A DNA stretch of 5,122 nt, from positions 1-5,122 of the forward strand of contig VAXR01000021.1 in assembly GCA_005885165.1 (NCBI GenBank), read 5' to 3'. Numbering within the stretch: the first letter of the stretch is position 1; each line of letters opens with the position of its first letter. The notes beneath the pieces are model-generated. The model was not told where the DNA came from and did not search any database. It worked only from the letters and a program-made list of their open reading frames with translations. The translations under genes were made by a program, and so were the position numbers. Of this stretch, positions 4,435-5,122 are shown piece after piece. This DNA is from Actinomycetota bacterium (GTDB lineage Bacteria; Actinomycetota; Thermoleophilia; Solirubrobacterales; Thermoleophilaceae).

Positions 4435-4929
4435 CTACGGGCCGGCCTTGCCCGCCACCGCGGAGACGAAGGCCGCGACCGCCTGGGCGTTCGAGCCCTG
4501 CAGCAGGCCCGCGGGCATCCGGCCGTCGCCCGTGCCGCCGATGCGTAACGCATTGAGCACCCGCTGCTTGGTGACCTGCCCGATCTGGTCGAGGTTCGGC
4601 CCGGTCACGCCGCGGGCGCCCACAGCGGCGAGGGTGTGGCAGCTCGCGCAGGTCTGGCGGAAGAGGCGCTTGCCCTCCTGCACTTCGGCGGACCCCTGGT
4701 GGTTTCTGAGCGTGCCCACGCCGCCCTCGGCGGAGTGGCGGTTCGCGATCACGATCGCGGGGACGGCGATCCCAATTCCGAGGTAGATGAGGGGCAGGAC
4801 GATCCTGAAGAAGCGCCGCCCACCAGTCAGATAGGCCTCGCGCGCCCGCCCAGGTCCGCCGGAGAACGCGACGAACGCGACTCCGGCGCCCATGATGACG
4901 AAGAAGATGATGATCGCGGCCGCCGCCAT
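4435..4929 (-). CDS. Membrane-anchored class I cytochrome c
   Basis: The 164-residue protein carries electrons through one covalently bound haem c on the outer face of the membrane. Residues 3-22 (AAAIIIFFVIMGAGVAFVAF) and 41-62 (FRIVLPLIYLGIGIAVPAIVIA) are two membrane helices, joined by a short loop with Arg-rich GRAR and GGRR. This places the haem domain outside. The domain begins near GSAEVQEGKRLF (79-90) and has the haem site CASCH (94-98), the conserved GPNLDQIGQ (110-118) and the axial-ligand segment GRMPAGLLQG (136-145, Met138), and ends with a C-terminal helix (148-158). This is a normal mono-haem class I layout, but the two-helix anchor is less usual than a single signal anchor. The first helix is not an obvious cleavable signal peptide. 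The ATG at 4929 is the only start, as an in-frame TAG lies 15 bases upstream, and no Shine-Dalgarno sequence is visible. It lies 33 bases after the gene ending at 4963 and may share its transcript. Likely partners are respiratory complexes; none is encoded here. Confidence 0.93.
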   Translation of the reverse strand: MAAAAIIIFFVIMGAGVAFVAFSGGPGRAREAYLTGGRRFFRIVLPLIYLGIGIAVPAIVIANRHSAEGGVGTLRNHQGSAEVQEGKRLFRQTCASCHTLAAVGARGVTGPNLDQIGQVTKQRVLNALRIGGTGDGRMPAGLLQGSNAQAVAAFVSAVAGKAGP

Positions 4930-4962
4930 GCGGCGGGCATGCTAGTCGACCGCTGGCCGGCG

Positions 4963-5122
4963 TCAGGCGGCCGCGGACGCGGCCTCGCGCCGGGCGCGCT
5001 TCCAGGTGCCGAACGCCGCGAACACCTCGGTGAGGTCCGGCAGGTCGGCGTCCTCGGACGCGCGCTGCTGGTAGTCGACCATGAGGAGCCGCTCGGGAGC
5101 GGCTCCGAGCTCGTTTGCGACC
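4963..5122 (-). CDS. C-terminal end of an unrecognised protein (partial)
   Basis: The last 52 codons of a minus-strand gene run in from the right edge and end at the TGA at 4965-4963. The visible part includes VANELGAAPERLLMVDYQQR and DADLPDLTEVFAAFGTWKRA and ends in an Ala/Arg-rich tail. Nearly all wobble positions are G or C and the composition is that of a soluble, helical, charged protein. There is no membrane segment or known motif in this piece, and I cannot assign a family. The cytochrome c gene starts 33 bases downstream, so the two may form an operon. Confidence 0.7.
   Translation of the reverse strand, partial: VANELGAAPERLLMVDYQQRASEDADLPDLTEVFAAFGTWKRARREAASAAA

Noticed and set aside
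1..5122. CRISPR array, insertion sequence or attachment site
   Set aside because: No regularly spaced repeats, transposase or integrase motifs, or terminal inverted repeats were seen.

Overview
The window comes from a high-GC bacterium, and every supported gene lies on the minus strand. GC-rich wobble positions, a type I-alpha-like glutamine synthetase, an actinobacterial-style c-di-AMP (ydaO-yuaA) riboswitch and a two-helix membrane cytochrome c suggest an actinobacterium, possibly the Thermoleophilia/Solirubrobacterales branch. That placement is inference from gene style, not from a marker gene. The long plus-strand reading frames are antisense shadows.

Layout from right to left, which is the direction of transcription: (1) 5122-4963, the C-terminal end of an unrecognised protein. 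(2) 4929-4435, a small cytochrome c with two N-terminal membrane helices and one CASCH haem site. (3) 4434-4163, a 272-base gap that holds a GC-rich hairpin and then a c-di-AMP riboswitch (about 4331-4174). (4) 4162-3863, a 99-residue protein with one C-terminal membrane helix, immediately downstream of the riboswitch and its ribosome binding site. (5) 3822-3205, a 205-residue membrane-anchored protein of unknown function, 40 bases further on and probably in the same transcript. (6) 3204-3026, a 179-base gap with an imperfect direct repeat, a TATACT -10-like box and an overlapping CTTAC-N5-GTAAG inverted repeat. (7) 3025-2499, an AhpD/carboxymuconolactone-decarboxylase-like gene that is frameshifted in the middle and has Ala-x-x-Ala where the redox CxxC would be. 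(8) 2445-1972, an HxlR-family regulator with a low-complexity N-terminal extension; a perfect 20-bp palindrome lies in the DNA encoding that extension. (9) 1870-521, glutamine synthetase glnA. (10) about 471-1, the N-terminal part of a secreted protein that has a clear signal peptide but no usable start codon in frame. It runs off the left edge.

Two functional units stand out. The first is the riboswitch plus the two small membrane-protein genes, which looks like a c-di-AMP-controlled unit whose outputs are not the usual cell-wall hydrolases. The second is the HxlR regulator with its AhpD-like neighbour and a plausible operator, which looks like a redox- or electrophile-responsive module, although the effector gene is now broken. 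The glutamine synthetase is a nitrogen-assimilation gene with its own ribosome binding site and no evident functional link to its neighbours.
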